Shown piece by piece: positions 47,882 to 54,848 of a stretch of DNA of 54,848 bases. Every line of letters starts with the position of its first letter. Position 1 is the first letter of the stretch. A program made the translations under genes and the position numbers. Source of the stretch: Ktedonobacteraceae bacterium (GTDB taxonomy: Bacteria > Chloroflexota > Ktedonobacteria > Ktedonobacterales > Ktedonobacteraceae); the NCBI GenBank assembly GCA_019240835.1, contig JAFAXQ010000044.1, positions 1-54,848 of the forward strand. Direction: 5' to 3'. The notes under the pieces are model-generated. The model was not told where the DNA came from. It made no database searches and saw only the letters and a list, made by a program, of their open reading frames with translations.

Positions 47882-47910
47882 TTGGAACCCTGCTTCAAAC
47901 ATGCTATAAT
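47882..47910 (+). promoter_or_regulatory. Promoter of YggT-like gene
   Basis: TTGGAA (47882-47887) and consensus TATAAT (47905-47910) are 17 nt apart with an extended -10 (TGC). It lies about 75 nt before the YggT-like start. Confidence 0.65.
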
Positions 47911-47986
47911 CGGGGCGTGAACAATGATTGATGCAGTATATGGCATCAGCATGATGGGCAGCAAGGAGTTGTAGGAGGCATATGAA

Positions 47987-48502
47987 ATGTCCGATAACCT
48001 ATTCTTTGACGACCCTACACGTGTGCAGTCAGCCGATATACCTCCCAGGAAGGTGGATAGAATGGAAGGGTTACAACCTAAACCTATCTCCCCGCAAACG
48101 TCACAATCATCATCTGCTCCCGAGGTTACCAGTGACCTAGAGAGCATAGAGGCGCGACAAGAGGAGGCGCGTACAGTACGCTATGCCATTGGCAAACTCA
48201 ACGATTTCCTGCGCTGGTTTCTGGCCGTATTAGAAGTGGCATTGGCATTACGTTTTCTCTTCATGCTGATCGCCGCGAATCCAGCTAACCTGTTCACTGG
48301 ATTTCTCTATGCCTTGACCTCTATTGTGCTGGTTCCCTTTGCTGGCATTTTAAGCTCGCCCCCCGTTGCTCAGAAGGGTCAGATTCTGCCGACGTTCGAG
48401 TTGTCAACATTGATCGCTATGTTGGTCTACTGGCTCATCTTCTGGGCCATTAGACGTTTCCTGTACATTCTTGTCTCTGGCCCAGAGGAGCCAGCAAGCT
48501 AG
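47987..48502 (+). CDS. YggT-like small membrane protein
   Basis: A 171-residue protein. Residues 1-65 are soluble, Glu/Gln-rich and probably cytoplasmic. Two to three membrane helices follow (LRWFLAVLEVALALRFLFML, FLYALTSIVLVPFAGIL, LVYWLIFWAIRRFLYIL), like the YggT family linked to envelope growth or division. AGGAGG lies nine bases before the ATG. Confidence 0.6.
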   Translation: MSDNLFFDDPTRVQSADIPPRKVDRMEGLQPKPISPQTSQSSSAPEVTSDLESIEARQEEARTVRYAIGKLNDFLRWFLAVLEVALALRFLFMLIAANPANLFTGFLYALTSIVLVPFAGILSSPPVAQKGQILPTFELSTLIAMLVYWLIFWAIRRFLYILVSGPEEPAS

Positions 48503-48511
48503 TAGGAGCAG

Positions 48512-48560
48512 TTTATCACGCCTTGGAGGTAGGGCAACCTGACCTCCAGGGCGTGATAAA
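48512..48560. terminator. Bidirectional 19-bp hairpin
   Basis: Arms 48512-48530 and 48542-48560 (TTTATCACGCCTTGGAGGT and complement, one G-T) with an 11-nt loop lie between the convergent YggT-like and apt genes, with A/T-rich ends. Confidence 0.7.
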
Positions 48561-48561
48561 T

Positions 48562-49095
48562 CTAGTACTTGATGAGGGCGAAAACGTCGTGGCCTTTAAG
48601 GTGCTCACGGCCTTTGAGGAAGGTAAGCTCGACCAGAAAAGCAATACCAGCGATATGGCCACCCAGTTCCTCCACCAGTTCTATGGCCGCCGAAACCGTG
48701 CCACCTGTCGCCAGTAGGTCATCTACGATTAGGACTCGTTGGCCAGGCTTGATTGCATCCGCGTGTACCTCTACGACGTTTGTGCCATACTCCAGCGCAT
48801 ACTCCACACTGCGTGTTTTCGAGGGCAACTTGCCGAATTTACGCACAGGTACGAAGCCACAATTGAGCAAGTATGCCAGGGGAGCAGCGAAAATGAATCC
48901 TCGAGACTCCACGCCGACCACGGTCTGTATGCCAGAACCGAGGTAGTGTGCAGCAAGGCGTTCCAGGGCGGAGCGAAATGCGGTAGCGTCCTGTAGCAAA
49001 GGGGTGATATCCTTGAACAGCACACCTTTTTGCGGGAAATCGGGGATGTCGCGAATCCAGTCTTCCAGTCGTATAGAGTCCGGTGTTAACGACAT
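48562..49095 (-). CDS. apt: Adenine phosphoribosyltransferase
   Basis: A 177-residue purine-salvage enzyme that makes AMP from adenine and PRPP. Motifs: IRDIPDFPQKGVLFKDITPL near the N-terminus, VVGVESRGFIFAAPLAYLL, and the PRPP loop VLIVDDLLATGGT. The frame is open 20 codons upstream, but ATG 49095 has GAGGAGAGAAC and gives normal length. It is monocistronic. Confidence 0.95.
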   Translation of the reverse strand: MSLTPDSIRLEDWIRDIPDFPQKGVLFKDITPLLQDATAFRSALERLAAHYLGSGIQTVVGVESRGFIFAAPLAYLLNCGFVPVRKFGKLPSKTRSVEYALEYGTNVVEVHADAIKPGQRVLIVDDLLATGGTVSAAIELVEELGGHIAGIAFLVELTFLKGREHLKGHDVFALIKY

Positions 49096-49228
49096 TGGTC
49101 GTTCTCTCCTCTGTGTAGAATTCAGTAATAACGTATGGGCGCACAAGAGCGTCATACCCTTTTCTGTCGCGGGGTACGACTCACGTTTTGCAGTATATCC
49201 TACTAGTCATACTCATGCAAGCACCTGT

Positions 49229-50617
49229 TCACTTTTCTCGCGAAGCCATCTCCATCTCGCAGAGCACTTTGAACAATACCTCTATCCCCTTTTTGCGGTC
49301 TCGATCCACCTGACGCCTGCTAATACACAGACGCGCACCAATCTGTGGAATACTCATTTTGCTATGATGCTTAAAGTAGCGATATTGCAGAACTTCATAG
49401 ACACGATTGCCCGCTTCTTGCTGGCCTGTATGACCCCGCAGTTTTTCACACGCCTCGTGCAAGATCTTACTGACGAGCATACCTTTGCCTGTGACTGAGG
49501 GCGACGATGCCGTCTCCGCACGGGCATACACCAGGTTGAGAGAGGCGAGGTCACTCTCGCCCAAAAATTTTACATCGTTGAGTTTTTTCAAGGCTTGTTC
49601 CAACGACTTGGGAGTAAGCTTGATAGGATGAAGCACATAGAGGTTGCTCACAAACGTGCGAAAGAGTGCGCTCTCACTCAACTCGGGCATCTTGCTCCCG
49701 CTGGCATCGTTTCTGCGCACCTCGTGCTTGAACTGCTCCTGTTGTGCGTCGCTTAAGCCCGCTTGCCAGATATGCGAGAAGTGGGGAGACAGGTCATCAT
49801 AGGCCTGCTTTCTCACTTGCTTCAAGTGTGTAACATCCGCGCCATGACTGTGCAATTTCTCCTCAAAGAGCAAGTGACAAACCCGCTGAATCAGGAAAGG
49901 ATGTCCACCGGCTTGCTCGACAACGAAGGCGACCTCGGCGTCGGTGAAAGGATGCCCGCTCGCTTGGGCAGGGGTAGTAATCAGTTGGTGGGCTTCTTCT
50001 CTGGTGAGTGGACCCAGGTGCTGGGCAATAAAAATGTTAAAGAAGGGGGAGCCGACGATATCGTGATGACAATACGTATCCAGAGAGGCAGAGGAGGCCG
50101 TGATATAGGAAACCATCCCATTACTGGCGATTGATCTCAGGAAGGAAAAAAAGTTCGCGTCGAAATGAGGATTGCGTGTCACCGTGTCGAAACCGTCCAG
50201 CAGCAACACGGGATGAAGGTGGAGCTTGTGAATGCCGTATAATAGTTCGCTAAAGCTCTCTTCCCCCTCTGCCTGGGGCAGCGTGATGGTGAGACGACCT
50301 CTGTTCTGCTCGATCAGGTGCGTGCAGATGGTACGGAAAAAGTCTGGGCGTGTGTGATGCAGATGTTGACTAAAGTCAATGAATGCGAACAGATGGGCCT
50401 GCAAGTCAGCTTCGACCCCAAAGCGCTGCTGCATGTCGTGTGTGCGCAGGCAGTGCAGGACCGAGGATTTGCCGATGCGTCGCACCCCGATCAGCGAGAC
50501 ACTCTGCTGATTGCTGATGAGGGAATAGAGTTGCCTCATCAGGCGCGTCCGCCCAAAGAAGAGCGCGGGGTCCTGTAATGCTCTAGCGTGACCATATGGG
50601 TTGCGTGGGGGTTCCAT
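49229..50617 (-). CDS. AAA/STAND-type ATPase with C-terminal HTH
   Basis: A 462-residue ATPase. Walker A GVRRIGKSSV is at residues 44-53, Walker B PVLLLDGFDT near 134-143, and an AAA lid/winged-helix region follows with GHPFLIQRVCHLLF. The C-terminus (near 420-450, MSIPQIGARLCISRRQVDRD) is an HTH of the sigma/LuxR-like type. The architecture suggests a nucleotide-gated regulator or defence-type switch. AGGAGG precedes the ATG. Two micro-membrane-protein genes lie upstream on the same strand. Confidence 0.8.
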   Translation of the reverse strand: MEPPRNPYGHARALQDPALFFGRTRLMRQLYSLISNQQSVSLIGVRRIGKSSVLHCLRTHDMQQRFGVEADLQAHLFAFIDFSQHLHHTRPDFFRTICTHLIEQNRGRLTITLPQAEGEESFSELLYGIHKLHLHPVLLLDGFDTVTRNPHFDANFFSFLRSIASNGMVSYITASSASLDTYCHHDIVGSPFFNIFIAQHLGPLTREEAHQLITTPAQASGHPFTDAEVAFVVEQAGGHPFLIQRVCHLLFEEKLHSHGADVTHLKQVRKQAYDDLSPHFSHIWQAGLSDAQQEQFKHEVRRNDASGSKMPELSESALFRTFVSNLYVLHPIKLTPKSLEQALKKLNDVKFLGESDLASLNLVYARAETASSPSVTGKGMLVSKILHEACEKLRGHTGQQEAGNRVYEVLQYRYFKHHSKMSIPQIGARLCISRRQVDRDRKKGIEVLFKVLCEMEMASREK

Positions 50618-50960
50618 GATGAGAGCCTCCTAAGTTCATTGACGCCAATCGCCAAGTATTGCATTGAGCAGTTCACCCCTTTGTTCACCGCCTAATGATG
50701 AAGTAGAGAAACAGGCTTCCAAAGTCTAACCACATGTAGAATTTTTCGACATTTTATGGATACTATTCGCTTTTGATCGGCGTTCTCTGCCCTATTATAC
50801 TTCAGTGCAGAGCAGCTTGACAATCGTGTTGCGCATCCAGTCTAGAAACAACCATCTGCATCCCCGACCTGTCCGCCTGAATGTCAAGGGCAGGCGGGGA
50901 GCAGAGACAAGTAATCCGTGTTCCTCCGACTGACACATGCTATCGTCGAAATGTTCATTG
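50618..50960. other. Intergenic region before the AAA gene
   Basis: 343 nt with no gene I can support. A minus-strand frame at 50795-51088 crosses it but is out of phase with the real micro-ORF. No clear repeat is present, so the AAA gene may have its own promoter here, though none stands out. Confidence 0.4.
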
Positions 50961-51098
50961 CTAGAGCATGGGGCGTCGGTCATACATATATCGGTCGGGA
51001 TAATGGCGATAACGCGGGCGTATAAGCGAAACGCCAGCAAGCAGCCCGATAATGAAGGATATGAGCGTGAGAATGACTGTCGTGTCAAAGTTCATCAT
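50961..51098 (-). CDS. Micro membrane protein M1 (45 residues)
   Basis: A 45-codon gene too short for most gene finders: MMNFDTTVILTLISFIIGLL, then AGVSLIRPRYRHY and a tyrosine/arginine-rich tail (PDRYMYDRRPML). One membrane helix lies at residues 7-26, with a positive cytoplasmic tail. TGGAG is four bases before the first ATG. It is paralogous to the 31-residue protein just upstream (FDT.VILxLISFxxGLLxGxSL). Confidence 0.7.
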   Translation of the reverse strand: MMNFDTTVILTLISFIIGLLAGVSLIRPRYRHYPDRYMYDRRPML

Positions 51099-51146
51099 GT
51101 AACTCCAATTTCTGGAAGGATGCACCCTCCGATTAGCTCTCTTTCA

Positions 51147-51242
51147 CTAGTAATGGCGAGGTTTCCCAAGCGAGATGCCAAAAAGCAGGCCAAGGACGAA
51201 CGATATCAGCACTAAGATCGCAACTGTGTCAAAGGGAAACAT
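51147..51242 (-). CDS. Micro membrane protein M2 (31 residues)
   Basis: A 31-residue gene: MFPFDTVAILVLISFVLGLL followed by FGISLGKPRHY. It is almost a single membrane helix with a basic tail. An excellent Shine-Dalgarno (AAAGGAGG, five bases before ATG) supports translation. It is the shorter paralogue of M1 and lies 48 nt upstream of it. Upstream is a decayed third copy of its start region. Confidence 0.75.
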   Translation of the reverse strand: MFPFDTVAILVLISFVLGLLFGISLGKPRHY

Positions 51243-51440
51243 GTTTTCCTCCTTTCTACAACTTATGATACACGTATGTCTGTGCCCTTACGTTACGAAA
51301 TAGTGCCGGGAGTGTGCCTACACTGCAAGTTTCAAGGGAAAATATTCTTCTCCCCTTTCTGTAACTATGATACATGTATATTTGTGCCATATCGTTACAA
51401 AATAGTGCCACGAGTATGCCTATATTATATACATATCAAA
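51243..51440 (-). repeat. Direct repeat of promoter/leader in front of micro-ORFs
   Basis: Two copies about 102 nt apart (around 51251-51325 and 51353-51425) share, on the minus strand, GGCA.ACTC..GGCACTATTT, GTAACG, GGCACA and a -10-like TGTATCATA, then an AAAGG-type ribosome site. In the outer copy the ATG has become ATT and the frame decays after about ten codons. This is a tandem duplication of promoter plus gene start. Confidence 0.6.
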
Positions 51441-51735
51441 CAGAATCTAGCACAAATTTTTCATGCGCATAGCAAGACGTTTAAGAGGGAAGTATCTTAA
51501 AAAAACAGGAACCGTATACAGTACTCCCAAGTAGGAAGGGCACTTCTATGGCATTTCTATGACGTCATTACTATTGTACTCGTGCTACACTCAAGAAAAG
51601 TAGAGGGCACTTAGCTGTGCCCGCAGCGGTGGTAGAAAAATAGAAGCTAGCTGTTCGCCAATCAAAGGTACAAGGCTCGCGTCACAAATAGCTCTAGGAT
51701 TCCTCACGCCGCTGCAAAAACAATTGGAGTATGTT
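51441..51735. other. Intergenic region upstream of cupin gene
   Basis: About 295 nt with no gene. It holds a GGGCAC-TTAGCT-GTGCCC hairpin at 51605-51622 and a GTGCTACACT sequence near 51583, like the -10 box of two other predicted promoters, without a good -35. Confidence 0.4.
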
Positions 51736-52176
51736 ATGGAGCAGTTACAGATTAGTCATCTCCGGCAAATCACGCCGAGTAATCCATTTTTGCATTGTGA
51801 ACTTCTTGAGGGACAAGACCCGAACGAGACGGCACTGGAGATACCACTCTTCGACTTTGCGAGTACAAATCACGAGATGGGAGCGCGCCTCATCTCCATC
51901 CCGCCAATGCGAGCTTTTGCGCGGCATATTCATCCCAATGCCTACCACTTTATCACTATCATCGAAGGCACCGGTATTATAGAATATGATTCTGAAGTGT
52001 ATACATTGAAAGCAAATGAATGCTGTCTTGTACGTAAGGGAGTCGTGCATAAGCTCGGGGCGGGAGAAGATGGAGTGCTGGCAGTGGTCGTGAATACACC
52101 TACCTACGACAATGGCGACCGGGCGCACGTCCATTATGTGGAGCAGGAGACACTGCACACCGTCGAGATTGAGTAG
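51736..52176 (+). CDS. Cupin-domain protein
   Basis: A 146-residue single-cupin protein. Motif 1 is HIHPNAYHFITIIEGTGIIEYD (its histidines as possible metal ligands); motif 2 lies in the NECCLVRKGVVHKLG region. The substrate is unknown. I chose ATG 51736, spaced seven bases after TTGGAG; a TTG at 51724 is the only upstream alternative. Confidence 0.85.
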   Translation: MEQLQISHLRQITPSNPFLHCELLEGQDPNETALEIPLFDFASTNHEMGARLISIPPMRAFARHIHPNAYHFITIIEGTGIIEYDSEVYTLKANECCLVRKGVVHKLGAGEDGVLAVVVNTPTYDNGDRAHVHYVEQETLHTVEIE

Positions 52177-52194
52177 TTTTTACATATGCAGGTA

Positions 52195-52222
52195 CTCCAT
52201 CTCGTGCTTATTTGCGATGGAG
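52195..52222 (+). promoter_or_regulatory. Hairpin before the large propeller gene
   Basis: A perfect 7-bp inverted repeat CTCCATC / GATGGAG with a 14-nt loop lies between the cupin stop and the next start. No T-tract follows, so its role is open. Confidence 0.3.
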
Positions 52223-52261
52223 GGTCTGCAATGTGCTCAGGCCTGTCAGGAGGAGGCACTT

Positions 52262-54848
52262 ATGTCACTAATAGCAGACGACCAACCTTCGAAAGAAGAT
52301 ATACAGAGTTTGCGCGATGCCCTCAGGCTTGGGCTAGCCGTCGTATCAGAAGTGTGGTCTCATCCCACGAACGACTGGGTTACCAGTGTTCATGCCGCCG
52401 ATATCGACGGGGATGCAGATATCGAGGTCCTGGTTGGCTCGCGAGAAGGCAGTGTGCGTGTACTGACACCTAAAGGTTTACTCAAATGGAAATTTGAGCA
52501 GTCTAGCGACTGGTTTGGGACTGTGTTCGGGGTGAGTACTGCTGAATCGATAAGGGGAGCACGCGTCATCATTGGGTCCCGTGAAAATAAAGTTTACGCC
52601 TTTAATGAAACGGGAGGAATGTTATGGTCCTACCAGGCAGAGCAAGTGGTACGCCGCGTGCGTGCCTACGATATAGATCGTGATGGCAATGTTGAAATCG
52701 TGGTTGGTTCTGAAGATCACTTCGTCTATGTGCTGTCGTCCGTAGATGGTACATTGCTCTGGAGCTACAAAACCAATGGTTGGATTCGTGCCGTCTTCTC
52801 AGCCGATATCGACGGCGACGGAGAAATAGAGACACTGGCGGCTTCGGGCGACAGGCATCTCTACGCTCTCGACAGCAAAGGTCAGTTGAAATGGCAGTAC
52901 GATGTTGGAAGCAAGATTCACTCCCTCTTCGCTGCTGATCTTGACAAAGACGGCACTGTTGAGATTCTGGTCGGTTCGGATGCTAAGGATCTCTATGCTT
53001 TAACACCAGACCTTCAGAAGAAATGGTCTTTCTCTCCCGACAACAGAATACACTCTATTAGCGTTGAAGATTTTAATAACGACGGCTATCTTGAGGTGAT
53101 TGCTGGTTCAGAAGACGAACATATCTATTTTTTAGACCACCAGGGCACACTACTATGGAAGCATTTTCTCGGGTCTCGCATTTTCAGCATCTTTGCTATT
53201 GATCTTGACCGAAATGGCATACTAGAAATTCTTGTTGGCTCGGATGATGATAACGTTCACCTTCTCCGTGTTGAGTTGATAGAAGGCTTGCTGAGCAAAA
53301 TCCGTGCTTGCCATCAGGCGGTAAATCAGCGTTCTCCTAAACTTCTGCCCCTCTCTCCGACAGAGCGCGTGCTCCTGGAGGATCTTGCAGATACCGAGTC
53401 TGCACCTCTACCCACTATCAGAGAAGTAGAGCAAGCTTTTACTGCACACGACTACCGACAAGCCTTAGCTACTCTAGTCAAGCTAGAGCAGCAACGCGTT
53501 GAGGTACTCTGGTCGGTAGAAGTGAAAGGCATCCGTTCTCTGCGTTTCGGCAACATTGGTGACACAGGCACGACTGACATGGTAATAGGTACTGATACGG
53601 GTGATGTACACGCCTTTAATGCACGAGGAGAAAGATTGTGGACGTTTCCCTGGCACGACCGTATTCGCTCGGTTCGATTGGGTGACATCGATGGTGATGG
53701 CGAGCAAGAGGTACTGGTAGGCGCATACGATGGTCACGTGTGTGCTTTGAGCAAGACTGGCAAGGAGATCAAGTGGGAAAACACATTAGACGATAGAATA
53801 CATAGTATCTCTATCGCTCCCTCCACATCTCAGGGTGATGCAGAGTTGATCCTAGGGTCGGAAAATAAATGTATCTACATCTATGGGAAAAATTATTCTC
53901 TTGTTGCAGAGCCAATCAAAACTCCGCGGGGCATTTATGCAGTCACCACTCACGATCTTAATCAGGACGGGATACCAGAGATTATCGCAGGAAGTGTTGA
54001 TGATAGCGTCTACACCTACACACGCGATGGCGAGTTACAATGGACCTACCCGACACGTGACCGCATCAAAGTACTAGATGTCAAAGACATTGATGACGAC
54101 GGTCAGGTGGAGATCATCATCGGCTCCGAGGATCGCTATGTTTATGTCCTCAACGATCGCGGCAATCTCAAGTGGCGCTATTACACACTCCATCGGGTGA
54201 TGGATGTTGACGCAGTTGATATTGATGGAGACGGTCAGATTGAGGTGCTTGTTGGTGTAGGCGATGGTTTTGTCTATGTCTTGAATAGCAGCGGTGACTT
54301 GCTTTGGCGCTATAAAGCAAATGATCGCGTTCGTGTCGTACGTGCGGCAGATATAGACAATGACGGGGCGGTAGAGATTGTTGTCGGCTCAGAAGACCAG
54401 TTATACTTGTTGCGAATAGTAGACCGGCGGCAACAGCAAGAGTACCTAGCACAGAGTCGGCAGGCATTGCTTACAGGACGTTCTCACAAGGAGCTTATCT
54501 ACGAACTATCATCAGAAGCGGATCCTCATCTGCGTTCGTTTGCCATCAGGGAACTAGCTACCTATCCTGAACTAACAGAGGGTGACTTTGAGCGCTTTCG
54601 CCATCTCTTTACGGATCCCTCTGGCGAAGTAAGGACGGCGTTTGCCAAGGAGATCGCATCTATCTATCGGGCGAACCCTCTTTGTGCTCGTGACTATCTT
54701 GACTCGCTCTCTTCGTACCTTGACAATGATGTTCGATTAGCTTTCATCAATAGTTTACCAGCCCTGGCGCGGCAAGACCAACAGGTCGGCTTTGCATATC
54801 TGGATCGTTTTAGGCGCAACATCAAAAAGCGGATACGGCGCACCGCTG
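52262..54848 (+). CDS. Large double beta-propeller (FG-GAP/VCBS) plus HEAT-like protein, partial
   Basis: At least 862 residues, open to the right end of the window. About six FG-GAP/VCBS-type blades with DxDxDG loops (ADIDGDADIEVLVGS, YDIDRDGNVEIVVGS and others) span residues 35-338. A charged helical linker follows (about 338-413), then a second set of about seven blades (413-720). From about 740 helical HEAT-like repeats start (ELIYELSSEADPHLRSFAI). There is no signal peptide, so it is probably cytoplasmic, unlike most FG-GAP proteins. AGGAGG lies just before ATG 52262. The C-terminus lies outside the window. Confidence 0.85.
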   Translation, partial: MSLIADDQPSKEDIQSLRDALRLGLAVVSEVWSHPTNDWVTSVHAADIDGDADIEVLVGSREGSVRVLTPKGLLKWKFEQSSDWFGTVFGVSTAESIRGARVIIGSRENKVYAFNETGGMLWSYQAEQVVRRVRAYDIDRDGNVEIVVGSEDHFVYVLSSVDGTLLWSYKTNGWIRAVFSADIDGDGEIETLAASGDRHLYALDSKGQLKWQYDVGSKIHSLFAADLDKDGTVEILVGSDAKDLYALTPDLQKKWSFSPDNRIHSISVEDFNNDGYLEVIAGSEDEHIYFLDHQGTLLWKHFLGSRIFSIFAIDLDRNGILEILVGSDDDNVHLLRVELIEGLLSKIRACHQAVNQRSPKLLPLSPTERVLLEDLADTESAPLPTIREVEQAFTAHDYRQALATLVKLEQQRVEVLWSVEVKGIRSLRFGNIGDTGTTDMVIGTDTGDVHAFNARGERLWTFPWHDRIRSVRLGDIDGDGEQEVLVGAYDGHVCALSKTGKEIKWENTLDDRIHSISIAPSTSQGDAELILGSENKCIYIYGKNYSLVAEPIKTPRGIYAVTTHDLNQDGIPEIIAGSVDDSVYTYTRDGELQWTYPTRDRIKVLDVKDIDDDGQVEIIIGSEDRYVYVLNDRGNLKWRYYTLHRVMDVDAVDIDGDGQIEVLVGVGDGFVYVLNSSGDLLWRYKANDRVRVVRAADIDNDGAVEIVVGSEDQLYLLRIVDRRQQQEYLAQSRQALLTGRSHKELIYELSSEADPHLRSFAIRELATYPELTEGDFERFRHLFTDPSGEVRTAFAKEIASIYRANPLCARDYLDSLSSYLDNDVRLAFINSLPALARQDQQVGFAYLDRFRRNIKKRIRRTA

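Noticed and set aside
50795-51088. 97-residue minus-strand frame over the micro-ORFs
   Set aside because: It is in another frame than M1, has no ribosome site, and M1 explains the coding signal.

Overview
The window is a bacterial chromosome segment of moderate GC content with densely packed genes on both strands. The gene set suggests a Chloroflexota bacterium, probably Ktedonobacteria: a SufC-SufD-SufS-SufU-Rieske operon behind an Rrf2 regulator, a compact NuoB, RNase J, DUF2079 and FemAB proteins, long TPR and beta-propeller proteins, and Uma2 and HicBA accessory genes. This placement is an inference from gene content; no rRNA or other direct marker is present.

Layout. 0-9.3 kb is mostly housekeeping: hicBA, then ftsK, RNase J and an M16 peptidase on the minus strand, then rho and nuoB on the plus strand. 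9.4-18.2 kb is the most unusual region. It looks like a self-contained secreted-peptide (RiPP/bacteriocin-like) island holding five tandem paralogous short peptides with a shared leader, a PqqD-like/M50 membrane metalloprotease with a histidine-rich C-terminal ectodomain, two double-glycine-leader peptides ending in the same GGLLGGL tail, a very short HlyD-like protein and a C39-peptidase ABC exporter. Two paralogous excisionase-type HTH genes bracket it, point outward, and each ends at a perfect hairpin. I see no modification enzyme in it. 18.2-21.6 kb has copA under a recognisable CsoR-type operator, tRNA-Lys and an adjacent PDDEXK endonuclease. 21.7-30.3 kb has a PHP phosphoesterase, a NYN-domain protein, a membrane-anchored protein, an orphan SdhC-like subunit, a SRAP protein, IspH, an active-site-altered FolD and YajQ. 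30.4-39.4 kb has a 1.3-kilo-residue TPR protein, FemAB, Uma2, tRNA-Thr, a receiver protein, an amidase and an ATPase remnant. 39.5-48.5 kb has a methyltransferase followed by the Fe-S assembly operon and membrane proteins. 48.5-54.8 kb has apt, an AAA/STAND-like ATPase, two tandem micro-membrane proteins (31 and 45 residues) with a decayed third copy, a cupin, and the start of a very large double beta-propeller plus HEAT-like protein that runs off the right end.

How the genes fit together. In the island, two precursor families share one export and proteolysis toolkit: the C39 exporter should mature the GG-leader peptides, and the M50/PqqD-like protein is the candidate partner for the other family. 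The suf genes form one co-directional run (regulator, ATPase, scaffold, desulfurase, sulfur carrier, Rieske protein). Many convergent gene pairs end in near-perfect hairpins that can serve both strands. A palindromic repeat family (GTAGGGGC...) sits directly after several stop codons and on both sides of rho.
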